Assembly (NCBI GenBank): GCA_003250355.1
Contig: QKGS01000002.1
Location: 33,710 to 97,709 of the forward strand
Direction: 5' to 3'
DNA length: 64,000 nucleotides
Origin: Bacteroidota bacterium
GTDB taxonomy: Bacteria > Bacteroidota > Bacteroidia > Bacteroidales > SZUA-534
Each line of letters starts with the position of its first letter. Position 1 is the stretch's first letter. Under the pieces are notes generated by a model. That model saw nothing but the letters and a program-made list of their open reading frames with translations, was not told the origin of the DNA and did not search any database. The position numbers and the translations under genes were made by a program. Of this stretch, positions 28,901 through 37,905 are shown piece after piece.

Positions 28901-30507
28901 TTTTCTACTTTTTTAAGTTTTGTTATAAATTGGCTTCGGGTTTCGTTACAAGGGTAAGGTTTTTCGACATAATTCCATCGGTAGCTTTCTATATCCGATT
29001 TTTGTATCACCCCCTTTTTGTAAAAATATTCAAAAATATGCTTTTGTTCAACACTGTGGCGGCAATTGAGAAAATCAAATAATTCAACCCAATCGCTTTC
29101 GGTTTCAATTAGTTCAGATGTAATATCCAATTCGCCTTGTAGAGTATGTTTGTAAATACGTAAAAAACTCAAAAACTGCCATAAACGAAATTCCTGAAAC
29201 AAAGGGTGCGACTTTGAAATGGCATTTATACCTTGGGTAACTTCAATTGTTTTAGTTATAGTATTTCCGTTTTCATCAACTTTAATTACTTTTTTATAAG
29301 TACGTGTTTCATAAGTACATTCGCTAATGGTCGATTTTTTGCTTTTCAACGGGCGTTGATAAAAAATAATATCGTCCATAAACAAGTACACAAATCCTTT
29401 ATCTTTTATATTAGCAGCGTGAGCTTCATTGTGCGGATATAATTCATTTATACAATTGAGGTATAAAGCAGTCGATTTCAATTCGTTATGAAATTGAACC
29501 TGCTTTTCCAAAATTTGTTTTAATTCATTTTTGTAGAACCTTCGTTCAATGGTTCGAACCAGCTTGCCTCTTATTTTTTGTTTAGGGTTTTGCAGCAACG
29601 ATTCGTAAATAAATTCACCAACCGTTTTACTTGATTTTTCAATATCTTGTTCTGTTTTTGCTTTTATGGCAATCCAATCTTGCTCAGAATCAACAGCTTT
29701 ATAGGTTCTTTTAATTTCACCGTCTTTTGTGGTTGATGTTGTTACTATAAACTCCCTCGTTTTGTTTAACCAATCACCTGGCTTTGTAGTTTGGCGGTCG
29801 TATTTCCAACCATTGGTAAAATATATATCGTAAAGTTTGTCACCGCTCGTTTTAATAGCCTCATTGGTTTGCTCAACTCTTTCAACTATAAGTGTTTCAA
29901 ATGTTCTTGATTTATTTTCGTCTACTTCTTCCTCTTCGCCTCGCAACTGATAGTATCCCCGTTTTTGATTAAAGTTTAGAATTACCCAAGCCAGCTCCTC
30001 CTTACTTATTTTTTCACTCAAAGCTTTTTTGCGTAAATAGTATATTGTCCAATCATAAGGTATTTTATCGCTATACCCTGAGTTTTTAAAATCGTTAGCC
30101 ATTTCTAAAAAAGAGTCTGTAAACAAAAAATCAAACCTGCCGGTTTCATTTTTTGAGTAGTTTATTTTTGGCTCTTTATCATTTTTAAATTGTCCCAAAT
30201 GTTTATCAAAGTCAATATCGGCAGCATAGTGTTGAGGTAAAAAGCCTAATATATTTAAAACTCGGTGCAGGCGCTCTCGTCTAAGGTTGTCGCGTTGATA
30301 TAACCTGCGTGTACCTCGGTAGCCTGTTCTGTCAGCGGTTTGTGAAATTGACTGCCCTGAATCGAACTTACCCAATACATCCTGACTCATTGGAATAATA
30401 CGACTGCCTAGCCCAATTATATTGCCATCTTTACTATCGAAGTTGTGATTTATCAATGCCCAACCAATACTGTTGGTTCCCAAATCAAGACCTAATATTT
30501 TTTTCAT
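25945..30507 (-). CDS. cas9: CRISPR-associated endonuclease Cas9, type II-C
   Basis: RNA-guided DNA endonuclease of 1520 residues, at the long end for II-C and typical of Bacteroidota. RuvC-I KKILGLDLGTNSIGWALI (catalytic Asp at 8), arginine-rich bridge helix RRLYQRDNLRRERLHRVLN, RuvC-II EIHIELGREM (about 735-745), HNH with the catalytic His in YQIEHIIPQ (about 860) and NQLKSS, and RuvC-III HHALDALVIA (about 1058). All catalytic residues are present, so cleavage of both strands is expected. The C-terminal region after 1150 holds the PAM-interacting domain; its PAM is unknown. It is divergent from the tracrRNA gene and separated from cas1 by a MITE-like element. Confidence 0.98.
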   Translation of the reverse strand: MKKILGLDLGTNSIGWALINHNFDSKDGNIIGLGSRIIPMSQDVLGKFDSGQSISQTADRTGYRGTRRLYQRDNLRRERLHRVLNILGFLPQHYAADIDFDKHLGQFKNDKEPKINYSKNETGRFDFLFTDSFLEMANDFKNSGYSDKIPYDWTIYYLRKKALSEKISKEELAWVILNFNQKRGYYQLRGEEEEVDENKSRTFETLIVERVEQTNEAIKTSGDKLYDIYFTNGWKYDRQTTKPGDWLNKTREFIVTTSTTKDGEIKRTYKAVDSEQDWIAIKAKTEQDIEKSSKTVGEFIYESLLQNPKQKIRGKLVRTIERRFYKNELKQILEKQVQFHNELKSTALYLNCINELYPHNEAHAANIKDKGFVYLFMDDIIFYQRPLKSKKSTISECTYETRTYKKVIKVDENGNTITKTIEVTQGINAISKSHPLFQEFRLWQFLSFLRIYKHTLQGELDITSELIETESDWVELFDFLNCRHSVEQKHIFEYFYKKGVIQKSDIESYRWNYVEKPYPCNETRSQFITKLKKVENLIPEVFLTKEIEQHLWHIIYSVKDKNEYEQALKKFAAKYSIDETSFFAAFKNFKPFNNDYGAYSYKALNKLLPLMRIGKYWNEENIGNSTLNRINKILTAEYDEKIANRVREKAINLTDISNFKGLPVWLACYVVYNRHSESGDNTKWNKPSDIDKYLNEFKQHSLRNPIVEQVVTETLRTVRDIWQHYGNSAEKYFNEIHIELGREMKNPADKRKQLSARNIENENTNQRIRELLTELMNDDLTEGDVRPYSPSHQEILKIYEEGVYQNPNADFSKVSNDDIDKIRKNSSPSVNDIKRYKLWLEQGYRSPYTGDMIPLSRLFTSDYQIEHIIPQARYFDDSMSNKIICESEVNQLKSSMTAYEFLKNPPLRSVTLNGGKIVNLLSLQEYETHCNQYFKRNRTKLTKLLSEDIPEGFIERQMNDSRYISKLVKSLLSNIVKEDDEQEATSKNIVPVTGAITSKLKQDWGLNDKWNEIVAPRFMRLNEITSSNNFGYFDKEINAFRCEVPDDLKRNFNKKRIDHRHHALDALVIACTTKDHVNYITSLNTSRTNYGLVSKFRKIEERQIKDKKTGESKLIKVPTHYLLPWISFSTQALTHLQTTVISIKQNTRVINKTNNKTWKWVEKNGHLKKELVKQTKGDNWAIRKPMHKETVSGAVSVRIKKEVSFINGIKDWENLVDKNLKSKIKQLYAAGNNEKAVAKYFKDNPYIIDNKDVKTVEIYTYTQNATAVRTMLTDKLTRKQFDRITDSGIKTILERHLKNYTLENGKEQFELAFNPDGIEELNKNIIALNNGKFHQPIYKVRIYEEGSKFNVGYTGNKHTKYVEAAQGTNLFFAIYWNVEKQKREFETIPLNIVIEHQKQVAALPKSERIPVPVNAEKGKLLFVLSPNDLVYVPTQSELENPTSVDFGNLNKEQVGRIMKVNDFSGVTCYFTPNTLSIAIAPKEIDSSFDNKTAKFENVSIKDVSWKLEVDRLGNITNIIR

Positions 30508-30599
30508 ATTCTATTGTTTAATAATTGTTTTTATTGTGGAATAATTAGATGTTAAATTTTAATGGCATTAAATGTATAAAAAAAAGTAATAGGTAACGG

Positions 30600-30629
30600 T
30601 TGTGTGTTAAAAAAAATATTGTAAATTAG
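30600..30629 (+). promoter_or_regulatory. tracrRNA promoter
   Basis: TTG (30600-30602), 19 bases, then TAAATTAG (30622-30629). Spacing is the same as in the tRNA-Asp promoter and in each CRISPR repeat; the -7 box differs from TAnnTTTG at one position. Start expected near 30633-30636. Confidence 0.65.
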
Positions 30630-30632
30630 CAG

Positions 30633-30725
30633 AACAATTTGAAGCAATTCACAATAAGGATTATTCCGTTGTGAATAACATTTGGTCGCCTCAACCACCT
30701 TCGGGATTTGGGGCTTTTTTTATAA
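30633..30725 (+). ncRNA. tracrRNA
   Basis: The anti-repeat AACAATTTGAAGCAATTCAC and on to 30654 complements the first 24 bases of the CRISPR repeat with one base missing (bulge). It is followed by AATAAGG-ATTATT-CCG, resembling the nexus hairpin of II-C tracrRNAs, then GTTGTGAAT (30668-30676), which repeats the start of the CRISPR repeat and can pair with the anti-repeat end. The 3' end is a hairpin of GCCTCAA...TTGGGGC with a T run (about 30688-30725). The gene lies between cas9 and the next operon, reading away from cas9. Within 30508-30873 no protein gene is seen. Confidence 0.92.
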
Positions 30726-30873
30726 ATGTTTTGAGAATACCTTTTATTGGTGAATAGAACATTTAAAATGCCAATAAATTGACACCTTCCGCAAAAAGTA
30801 CAGTAGTATCTTGTATTATTTAACAAATAATACTTTCTTTGCGCCCTCGAAAAAGAGCCAAAGAATTTTTTAA

Positions 30874-31710
30874 ATGAACCCGTTAATAATAAATTTTACA
30901 CCAACAGGAATAGTACCGCGTAAAGCCAATGGAATATGTGTTCCCGAATCGGCCAATGAAATAATAGAACAAGTACACCAGGCTTATGAACTGGGTATAA
31001 CTATAGTGCATTTGCATGCACGCAACCATAGTGGCGAGCCTACTTACAAAAGCACCACTTATGCCCGTATGGTTGAAGGAATAAAAAAACACTGCCCCGC
31101 ACTGGTAGTGTGTACTTCACTTAGCGGAAGAAATTTTACCGAGTTTGAGCAACGTTCACAACCACTTGAAGTATACCCCGATATGGCTTCGTTAACACTT
31201 AGCTCACTCAATTTTTCAACACAGGCAAGCAATAACTCGCCCGATATGATATGCCGGCTGGTAGATAAAATGAACCAATATGGTGTAAAGCCCGAGCTTG
31301 AAGTATTCGATGCAGGTATGATTAACTACTCAAAATACCTTATAGAAAAAGGGGTAATTAACGCACCATTTTATTACAATATTATACTTGGTAATATTGC
31401 TTCGGCACAAATGGATTTGGCTCAACTGGGTATAATGCTCAAAGATTTACCACATAATAGTTATTGTGCTTTGGGAGGCATAGGAAAATTTCAACTATCG
31501 GCTAACGTTACCGCCATTGCAAATAATATGGGGGTAAGAGTAGGTTTGGAAGATAATACTATTTTCGATTATAAAACAGGCGAAAAAGCTACTAATATAC
31601 AGTTGCTAAAAAGGGTACATAATATAGCCCAATTAACACAACGTGAAATAATGAAACCTAACGAGTTTGGAGAACTCGGCTTTTACAATAAAAACAGAAC
31701 TAATGTATAA
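30874..31710 (+). CDS. beta-keto acid cleavage enzyme (BKACE, DUF849)
   Basis: TIM-barrel zinc enzyme of 278 residues in the BKACE family, which condenses a beta-keto acid with acetyl-CoA to give acetoacetate and a new CoA ester. Zinc ligands: the two His of IVHLHARNHSGEP (about 46-52) and the Glu of VGLEDNTIFDY (about 224). Substrate specificity in this family varies (3-keto-5-aminohexanoate, carnitine-derived keto acids and others) and cannot be set here. It is the first gene of an overlapped operon with an acyltransferase and a phosphodiesterase/sulfotransferase fusion, an unusual setting for BKACE; it overlaps the next gene by 8 bases. Confidence 0.9.
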   Translation: MNPLIINFTPTGIVPRKANGICVPESANEIIEQVHQAYELGITIVHLHARNHSGEPTYKSTTYARMVEGIKKHCPALVVCTSLSGRNFTEFEQRSQPLEVYPDMASLTLSSLNFSTQASNNSPDMICRLVDKMNQYGVKPELEVFDAGMINYSKYLIEKGVINAPFYYNIILGNIASAQMDLAQLGIMLKDLPHNSYCALGGIGKFQLSANVTAIANNMGVRVGLEDNTIFDYKTGEKATNIQLLKRVHNIAQLTQREIMKPNEFGELGFYNKNRTNV

Positions 31711-32368
31711 ATTAACCTTTCTTGGACACGATAATGCCTCCCTTTCAATGTTTTATGAAGCATTGCATACTATTTATAAGCACAATGTGTCAACAAGCAT
31801 AGTATCAATAATGGAGGCCAATAAACTTCTCGACGAGAAAATCCCTTTTGCCGTTGACGGTATCCCTTACGCGGTATGTAAACATGAAGAGTGGATTCCC
31901 GAAATTGATTCAGAGATAATTCTTGGTACTATGGTTGCCAAAATAAAACAAAAAATATTTGCGTTTTTCAACGATAACTATTCAATAAACCATGAACAAT
32001 ATACCAATCTGTATCATCCCACATCGGTTATTTCAAAAACTAATATAATAGGAACTGGTGTTACTATTGGTCCGGGTGCTGTTATAGCTCCGTATGCTGT
32101 TTTGGGTAATCATGTATCGGTTAACCGTAATGCAACAATAGGGCATCATACCACGGTGTGCGATTTTGCAACATTGAACCCCGGGTGTAATATTGCAGGC
32201 TTTTGCCGTATTGAGGAGGGTGTAACCATAGGTATGGGAGCCAATGTAATTGATGGTCGCAGAATAGGTAAAAACTCAACAATAGGAGCAGGATCACTTG
32301 TTACAAAAGATATACCTGATAACGTTGTAGCATATGGAGTGCCGGCTAAGATAGTACGCGATAAATAA
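31703..32368 (+). CDS. hexapeptide-repeat acyltransferase (NeuD/PglD-like)
   Basis: Probable acyl-CoA-dependent O- or N-acyltransferase, 221 residues. The N-terminal half (to about 100) resembles the PglD/NeuD Rossmann-like region though weakly; the C-terminal half is a left-handed beta-helix with hexapeptide repeats (IGTGVTIGPGAVIAPYAVLG onward) and ends VTKDIPDNVVAYGVPAKIV, the usual end of the fold. I chose ATG 31703 (MYKLTFLG), which overlaps the BKACE stop by 8 bases; an upstream ATG at 31667 would overlap more. Relatives modify amino sugars of surface glycans; here the acceptor is unknown. Confidence 0.82.
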   Translation: MYKLTFLGHDNASLSMFYEALHTIYKHNVSTSIVSIMEANKLLDEKIPFAVDGIPYAVCKHEEWIPEIDSEIILGTMVAKIKQKIFAFFNDNYSINHEQYTNLYHPTSVISKTNIIGTGVTIGPGAVIAPYAVLGNHVSVNRNATIGHHTTVCDFATLNPGCNIAGFCRIEEGVTIGMGANVIDGRRIGKNSTIGAGSLVTKDIPDNVVAYGVPAKIVRDK

Positions 32369-32421
32369 ATAACAACGCTATTTCTCATTTAGTGTAAACT
32401 ATAAGCATAAAGAATTAAAAT

Positions 32422-32619
32422 ATGAATAACAATAAACCAAAACCACAGGTAATATTGAGCGACCCGTTTCACTTTTTCGATGAAAATGGTCGAAAAATTA
32501 AGGTAACAGCAGCCGGTTCGCTTGGAATACTGGCTTCGGGATACAAAGGTGTAATGGTATGGAAACAGGAAGTACAAAAAGAAATTGATAAACAAAACTA
32601 TGCTAAGGCAAATGAATAA
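32422..32619 (+). CDS. small conserved-looking protein of 65 residues
   Basis: 65 residues, not recognised. It begins MNNNKPKPQVILSDPFHFFD, has a glycine-rich moderately hydrophobic stretch in the middle (VTAAGSLGILASGYKGVMVW, about 28-47) that could insert in or lie along a membrane, and a charged C terminus. It overlaps the start of the phosphodiesterase fusion gene by 8 bases in an ATGAATAA arrangement, the same style of overlap as the first two genes of the operon, which argues that it is a real, coupled gene. Confidence 0.68.
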   Translation: MNNNKPKPQVILSDPFHFFDENGRKIKVTAAGSLGILASGYKGVMVWKQEVQKEIDKQNYAKANE

Positions 32620-35233
32620 GCGTAAAGTACTTTTAATAGGCTGGGATGCAGCCGACTGGGAAATAATAAACCCACTGCTCGATGCAGGTAAAATGCCCGC
32701 TTTATCGAGTATTATCAATAATGGTGTAATGGGTAATATAGCAACACTTGAACCGGTAATATCGCCCATATTGTGGAACTCAATAGCTACAGGTAAAACC
32801 GGCGACAAGCATGGTGTACTCGGTTTTACCGAAGCATCGTCAATGGGTGGCGGAATAGTACCCTCATCAACACATTCGAGAAAAACCAAAGCTATATGGA
32901 ATATACTCCAGCAAAATGGTTACAAATGCCATCAAATAGGCTGGTGGGCTTCGCACCCGGCCGAACCGCTTAATGGTACTTCGATATCGAATATGTACGG
33001 TATTATGAAGTTTAATGACCATATACCACAGCCTATAATACCAGGAACAGTATATCCGCCACAGGCTGCTTCTATGTTCGATGCTTTTCGTATTTCGCCA
33101 TACCTGCTTACGAAACAAATATTGGAGCCTTTTATTCCCGATATCAATAAAATAGATATAGATAACGACCGTAGATTTACATACGTAAGCTCTGCGCTTT
33201 CAGAATGTACCAACTATCATTCGGCAGCAACATATATACTCGAAAATCAAGAGTGGGATTTTGTAACAGTGTATCAGAGAGCTATTGACTCTATTTGTCA
33301 TCAGTTTATGAAATATTTTCCACCAAAACTTGACAGTGTTTCCAACCACGATTTTGAGTTGTATAAACACGTAGTTGAAGGGTTTTATATTTATCACGAC
33401 ATGATGCTTGGGCAACTGTTGCTCCTTGCCGGTACCGATGCAACAGTAATGATAGTATCGGATCATGGTTTTCAGAACGATGCTCGCCGAAATATAAAAA
33501 GCCCACTTGAGCCGGCAGGTATAGCTTACGACCATCGCCAGTTTGGAATATTTTGTGCCAAAGGCCCCGGAATAGCCAAAGATGAAATAGTGTATGGAGC
33601 CGGTTTGCTCGATATAGCACCAACTATACTCAATGCTTGTGGCTTGCCGGTAGGTAGCGATATGGACGGCAAGGTACTTTCATCAATTTACATAAACCAA
33701 CCTAAAATTGATTATATCGACTCGTGGGATGAGGTTGAAGGTGATAGCGGTTTTATTGGAAATACCGAAAAAGAGATTAACCATTTTACAACTAAGGAAG
33801 AATTAAAACAACTTATTGATTTGGGATATATCGACAACCCCGGCGAAAACATAGAACAAGCCGTAGATTCTGCTGCTAAAGAAAATAAGTTTAACCTGGC
33901 ACGTATTTACCAACATACCAATAAACTAAGCAAAGCAATAGAAATACTTGAAGAACTTACCCAAAAATACCCCAAAGAACCCCGTTTCCCTATAAGGCTG
34001 GCTCAGGTATATCAGCTTGTTAAGGAGTTCGATAAATCGCAGCAATTAATCGAAAAACTTAAAATTGAACACAATAATTTTGTTAAACGTTATGAAAATA
34101 CCGACGATAAAAGCACTTTAGCCAAAGAGTGGAAAATATCGTTGAATACTCTCTTAATGCTTGAATCAAACAACTTGTTGGGACAAGCAAAATTCAATAA
34201 AGCTTTAGAAAACTATATTACGCTTGAAGGTGTAATGCCAAACAATGCCCGTGTCAATTTGCAAAAAGCAAGGGTATATACTAAGCTCAATAAATATGAA
34301 AATGCCATAGAAGAGTGTAATAAATGTTTGACTAAAGATTCAGACAACACCTCAGCGCACTTGCTTCTAGCTTCGTGCTATTTCGACGAACAAAAATACA
34401 ACAACGCAGTAGAATCGGCTCTCGATGCCATTGGAGGAATTTATAAACTCCCTAAAGCACACCTCATACTAGGCAAAGCATTATATGAGCTTCACGATTA
34501 TGAAAATGCAGCACAAGCGTTAGAGGTTTGTTTGCATATGACCCCGGAATTAGCCATGGCTCGCAACCTGCTTATTGAAATATATACCAATAACTTCCCA
34601 AATATACCAAGAGCAGCAGAACTGGCTCAATATTTTGAAAATAAAGAGAAAGATGCAATAATAGTGGTATCGGGAATACCCCGTTCGGGAACATCACTAA
34701 TGATGCAGTTGCTTGAAGCTGCCGGATACCAAATACTTACCGACAACGAACGTACAGCCGACGAGAGTAACCCCAAAGGATACTACGAATATGAACCGGT
34801 AAAAAACATTGCTGCCGACAGTAAATGGATTCCTAAAGCAAAGGGTAAGGTTGTGAAAATTATAAGTCAGTTGCTGTTTCACTTGCCCGAAAACCAAAAA
34901 TATAAAGTAATATTTATGAACCGAAGTATTGAAGAGGTTATTGCTTCACAACAACATATGATTGCGGTTCAAAATAATGTATCAGAAACTAAAAACTACC
35001 CGCTACACCTTGAAATAGCCTACAAAAAAAATATTGAAAAGGTTGAAGAGTGGCATAAAAAAAGAAGCAATGTTGACTTTTTAAATGTTGATTATTCAGG
35101 ATTAGTAAACTCACCTTCTGAAATAATTAAAAACCTGGAAAAGTTTTTAGGAAAACAACTACCGACAGGTGTTGTAGAAAGGGTTGTAGAACCTTCGTTG
35201 TACCGAAGCAAAGCCGGAGTTAAAAAAATATAA
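32612..35233 (+). CDS. alkaline phosphatase-fold phosphodiesterase, TPR and sulfotransferase fusion
   Basis: Three-part protein of 873 residues. Residues 1-380 form a type I phosphodiesterase/nucleotide pyrophosphatase domain of the alkaline phosphatase superfamily: VLLIGWDAADWEI with metal-binding Asp, the nucleophile Thr region NSIATGKTGDKHGVLGF, and VSDHGFQND. Residues about 400-690 are TPR repeats. The last 190 residues resemble a P-loop sulfotransferase with the PAPS-binding loop VSGIPRSGTSLMMQLLEAAG and a FMNRSIEEVIASQ segment. Start chosen at ATG 32612 (MNKRKVLLIGWDAADWE), overlapping the small gene. No signal peptide, so cytoplasmic. It may handle phospho- or sulfo-modified surface molecules; the substrate is unknown. 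Confidence 0.85.
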   Translation: MNKRKVLLIGWDAADWEIINPLLDAGKMPALSSIINNGVMGNIATLEPVISPILWNSIATGKTGDKHGVLGFTEASSMGGGIVPSSTHSRKTKAIWNILQQNGYKCHQIGWWASHPAEPLNGTSISNMYGIMKFNDHIPQPIIPGTVYPPQAASMFDAFRISPYLLTKQILEPFIPDINKIDIDNDRRFTYVSSALSECTNYHSAATYILENQEWDFVTVYQRAIDSICHQFMKYFPPKLDSVSNHDFELYKHVVEGFYIYHDMMLGQLLLLAGTDATVMIVSDHGFQNDARRNIKSPLEPAGIAYDHRQFGIFCAKGPGIAKDEIVYGAGLLDIAPTILNACGLPVGSDMDGKVLSSIYINQPKIDYIDSWDEVEGDSGFIGNTEKEINHFTTKEELKQLIDLGYIDNPGENIEQAVDSAAKENKFNLARIYQHTNKLSKAIEILEELTQKYPKEPRFPIRLAQVYQLVKEFDKSQQLIEKLKIEHNNFVKRYENTDDKSTLAKEWKISLNTLLMLESNNLLGQAKFNKALENYITLEGVMPNNARVNLQKARVYTKLNKYENAIEECNKCLTKDSDNTSAHLLLASCYFDEQKYNNAVESALDAIGGIYKLPKAHLILGKALYELHDYENAAQALEVCLHMTPELAMARNLLIEIYTNNFPNIPRAAELAQYFENKEKDAIIVVSGIPRSGTSLMMQLLEAAGYQILTDNERTADESNPKGYYEYEPVKNIAADSKWIPKAKGKVVKIISQLLFHLPENQKYKVIFMNRSIEEVIASQQHMIAVQNNVSETKNYPLHLEIAYKKNIEKVEEWHKKRSNVDFLNVDYSGLVNSPSEIIKNLEKFLGKQLPTGVVERVVEPSLYRSKAGVKKI

Positions 35234-35325
35234 TGTTTTACTTTAATAATATTTTTTGATAAATAAAAATGGTGTAATATTGCATTGCAAAATTGATTAA
35301 CCTTTTAATATTTTAAAATTTCAAC

Positions 35326-37764
35326 ATGAGAAAACAAACAACTAAAACCCGTTTAAAGGCTTATACTGCATTGGCAGGAGCTACTTTAGCCGGTGTAGCG
35401 GCAAGTGCTCAGGTTACTTATACCGACCTTGACGATGTAACACTTACCAACCTTGGCGATTTTTACGACCTTGACCTTAACAACGATGGCGAAGCCGATT
35501 TTTCGCTGGGTATAGTAGAAAAGGAAGTTTGGAAAAACAATAATGGTTCATATGGATATGGTGCTGTAATTAAAGGTGCCATGATTAAACCACTGAAGTA
35601 CAACGACAACCGCATTACTAGCAAGTATTTCAAAAAGGGAGTGTATAATGCTTATGCTAACGCCGACAGTGTAGGAATACGATCATTTGGTAAAATGGGT
35701 AAATACGCCGCAACTTTACGCGGAGTGTATAATAAATTTTATTCATGCGCAAGCTGCACTCCTGAATTTAGTGAGTTTAACTTCGATTCTATTGGTTATT
35801 TCAATACCCCTGTCGATAAGTTTATAGGTATGTATGTTCAAAATAACCAAACAGGCAAACGAAACTATGGTTGGGCAAGGGTTAATGTTGTAACAAAGCA
35901 AAACGGAGGCTTTGAACTAACACTAAAAGACTATGCTTTCAATACAATAGGCAATGCCGAAATACAAACCGGAATAGCTGCCAATATTGAAGAGTTACCT
36001 AAAGTATCAAATGTTGTAGTGTCTGATATTAATAACACCAACACCGGTAACGACCTGAAAGTATCATGGAATGCTCCTGTTAGCGAAGAAAATATTTCTA
36101 AATACAAGGTTTTTATTGCTAAAGCTTCGGCTGCAACTATCAATAGAGTAGATGAATTAATGGTTAACAGCAGTTTACCTGTTAAGTCGGCTAGTAATAT
36201 TGGATATTATTTTGAGGTTGACACTGCCGGTATTGCAAGCTACGAAGTGGCGTTTGAAGAAGATATGTTCGATACAGATGGCGACTTAATTCAAACAGGT
36301 GTTGAATACAAGGCCATAGTAGTTGCTTATAATAACGAGTTTTATAAAAACCCTTCATTCCAATATTCAACAAACAGTGTAACATTGAGTGTCCCTTCGT
36401 ATGTTGCTGAAAATGTGGTTTTGGTTGATACTATTAATACCAATAGTTATACCGACTTCTCTGTTGGCTTCAGTAAAGCTGCCGACGAGTCGAATATTCA
36501 AGAATACAGAATATTAATATTCCGCGATTGGGATATAACAAATATTGACTCATCATCAGTAGCATCGGCTTCGGTGTATAGTAAAATATACCCCAATGGT
36601 TCAAACCAAACAAATATTAAAGTACGCGACAAATCGTATAACAATAATTATAGTATTGATCCAATTAATTCAATGTATTATCAGGTAATAGTAGTAAGCG
36701 TATTGAAAAATGGCGAAGGTTATGTTTATTCATCGCCATCGAACAAATCGTTATTGGGTTATGCTTCCGACTCTACCATTACCGACCTTGTTGTTCAGGA
36801 TATTTCAGATAACGGCAACAGCAGCGATATGCGTCTGATATTTACTATTCCTGAGAATCCTGCAAATTTTGGTCATAATGCAATACCTTTTGTAGTTGTT
36901 CCTCAAGGTTATGAGCCAAGTGAAATACAATTGCAAAATACTACAACATTCTATCATAAAACAGTTAAAAGCAAAGGTGAAGCCGATACAGTTAATGTAC
37001 CATCAAATGTAAAAGATATTGCAGGCAATTACATTAAAGAAGGTATAAAATATAAGGTGTATCCGGTAACTCCCAATGGTGGAAAATATAGCCAGCGCTC
37101 AGTAGGAACACCTGTCGAAATATTATTAACCTCGCCAATGGGTACTATTAGTACTGTTCAGGTTGTGGTTTACAACGACCAATCGCCTGCCGACTGGAAA
37201 GTAATGTGTAACGGTGTATCAAAAGAGGCTAACGTTGCCGAATACCGTGTAATGCTTGTTAAAGTTACCGATGCCGCTTCATTCGATTTAGCCGAAGCTA
37301 TGGCTGTTGATGCTGCTAACTATACAGTTATAAAACCTGCTAAAAGTTCAACAGGCTTTTCGCAAAACCTTTCAGCTAATATCACCGATGCATACGGAAA
37401 CGGTATAGCGCGTAATACTCCGTACCAAGTGTTTGTATTGGCTTACGGTAATACAAAATCGTCTGACAATTTATTATCTCAGCCGTCGAATAAGGTATCG
37501 TTAGTTTCGCTTACCGATGTTGCCGATTCTGATATTATTGCCGATAAAATATATACTTTCAATAAAACAGTAAGTGTTGAACTAATATCGACACAAGCGG
37601 TTGCTAAAATTGAAATATATAGTATTCAGGGTGCTCTGATTTACAACGGAACAGTTGAGCCAGGTGTCAATACCATTAACCTCGACAGCGAAACAGAAGG
37701 TATGTACATAGTAAATGTAACCACCGACAAAGAAGTTATAAAAGAAAAAGTATACATTAAGTAA
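35326..37764 (+). CDS. secreted protein with T9SS type A sorting domain
   Basis: 812 residues. A long N-terminal signal (TTKTRLKAYTALAGATLAGV to ASAQ at about 28) sends it to the periplasm. The middle holds a beta-rich region (30-220) and several repeats with fibronectin type III-like spacing (starts near VSNVVVSDINNTNTGNDLKV, VLVDTINTNSYTDF, TDLVVQDISDNGNSSDM). The C terminus (about 745-812: SVELISTQAVAKIEIYSIQG and onward to KEKVYIK) is a type A sorting domain for the type IX secretion system, so it is exported across the outer membrane and probably attached to the cell surface. Binding function unknown. Confidence 0.88.
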   Translation: MRKQTTKTRLKAYTALAGATLAGVAASAQVTYTDLDDVTLTNLGDFYDLDLNNDGEADFSLGIVEKEVWKNNNGSYGYGAVIKGAMIKPLKYNDNRITSKYFKKGVYNAYANADSVGIRSFGKMGKYAATLRGVYNKFYSCASCTPEFSEFNFDSIGYFNTPVDKFIGMYVQNNQTGKRNYGWARVNVVTKQNGGFELTLKDYAFNTIGNAEIQTGIAANIEELPKVSNVVVSDINNTNTGNDLKVSWNAPVSEENISKYKVFIAKASAATINRVDELMVNSSLPVKSASNIGYYFEVDTAGIASYEVAFEEDMFDTDGDLIQTGVEYKAIVVAYNNEFYKNPSFQYSTNSVTLSVPSYVAENVVLVDTINTNSYTDFSVGFSKAADESNIQEYRILIFRDWDITNIDSSSVASASVYSKIYPNGSNQTNIKVRDKSYNNNYSIDPINSMYYQVIVVSVLKNGEGYVYSSPSNKSLLGYASDSTITDLVVQDISDNGNSSDMRLIFTIPENPANFGHNAIPFVVVPQGYEPSEIQLQNTTTFYHKTVKSKGEADTVNVPSNVKDIAGNYIKEGIKYKVYPVTPNGGKYSQRSVGTPVEILLTSPMGTISTVQVVVYNDQSPADWKVMCNGVSKEANVAEYRVMLVKVTDAASFDLAEAMAVDAANYTVIKPAKSSTGFSQNLSANITDAYGNGIARNTPYQVFVLAYGNTKSSDNLLSQPSNKVSLVSLTDVADSDIIADKIYTFNKTVSVELISTQAVAKIEIYSIQGALIYNGTVEPGVNTINLDSETEGMYIVNVTTDKEVIKEKVYIK

Positions 37765-37789
37765 TTTTTTCATAGCAGTTATTTGTTTT

Positions 37790-37821
37790 AAGGTGCTTCA
37801 TTTATTTGGAGCACCTTTTTT
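37790..37821 (+). terminator. terminator of the T9SS cargo gene
   Basis: Stem AAGGTGCTTCA / TGGAGCACCTT with loop TTTATT and a T run. Confidence 0.88.
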
Positions 37822-37905
37822 GTTGCAATAATCATTTATAAAAACTATTATTTTTGAACAGAAAATAGGTTAAAATTATTTTTCTTTGCTCTCAAATAAA
37901 CCGAT

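Noticed and set aside
32389..32889. 166-residue minus-strand ORF opposite the small protein and phosphodiesterase start
   Set aside because: Antisense to two overlapped genes of a clear operon; no motif.
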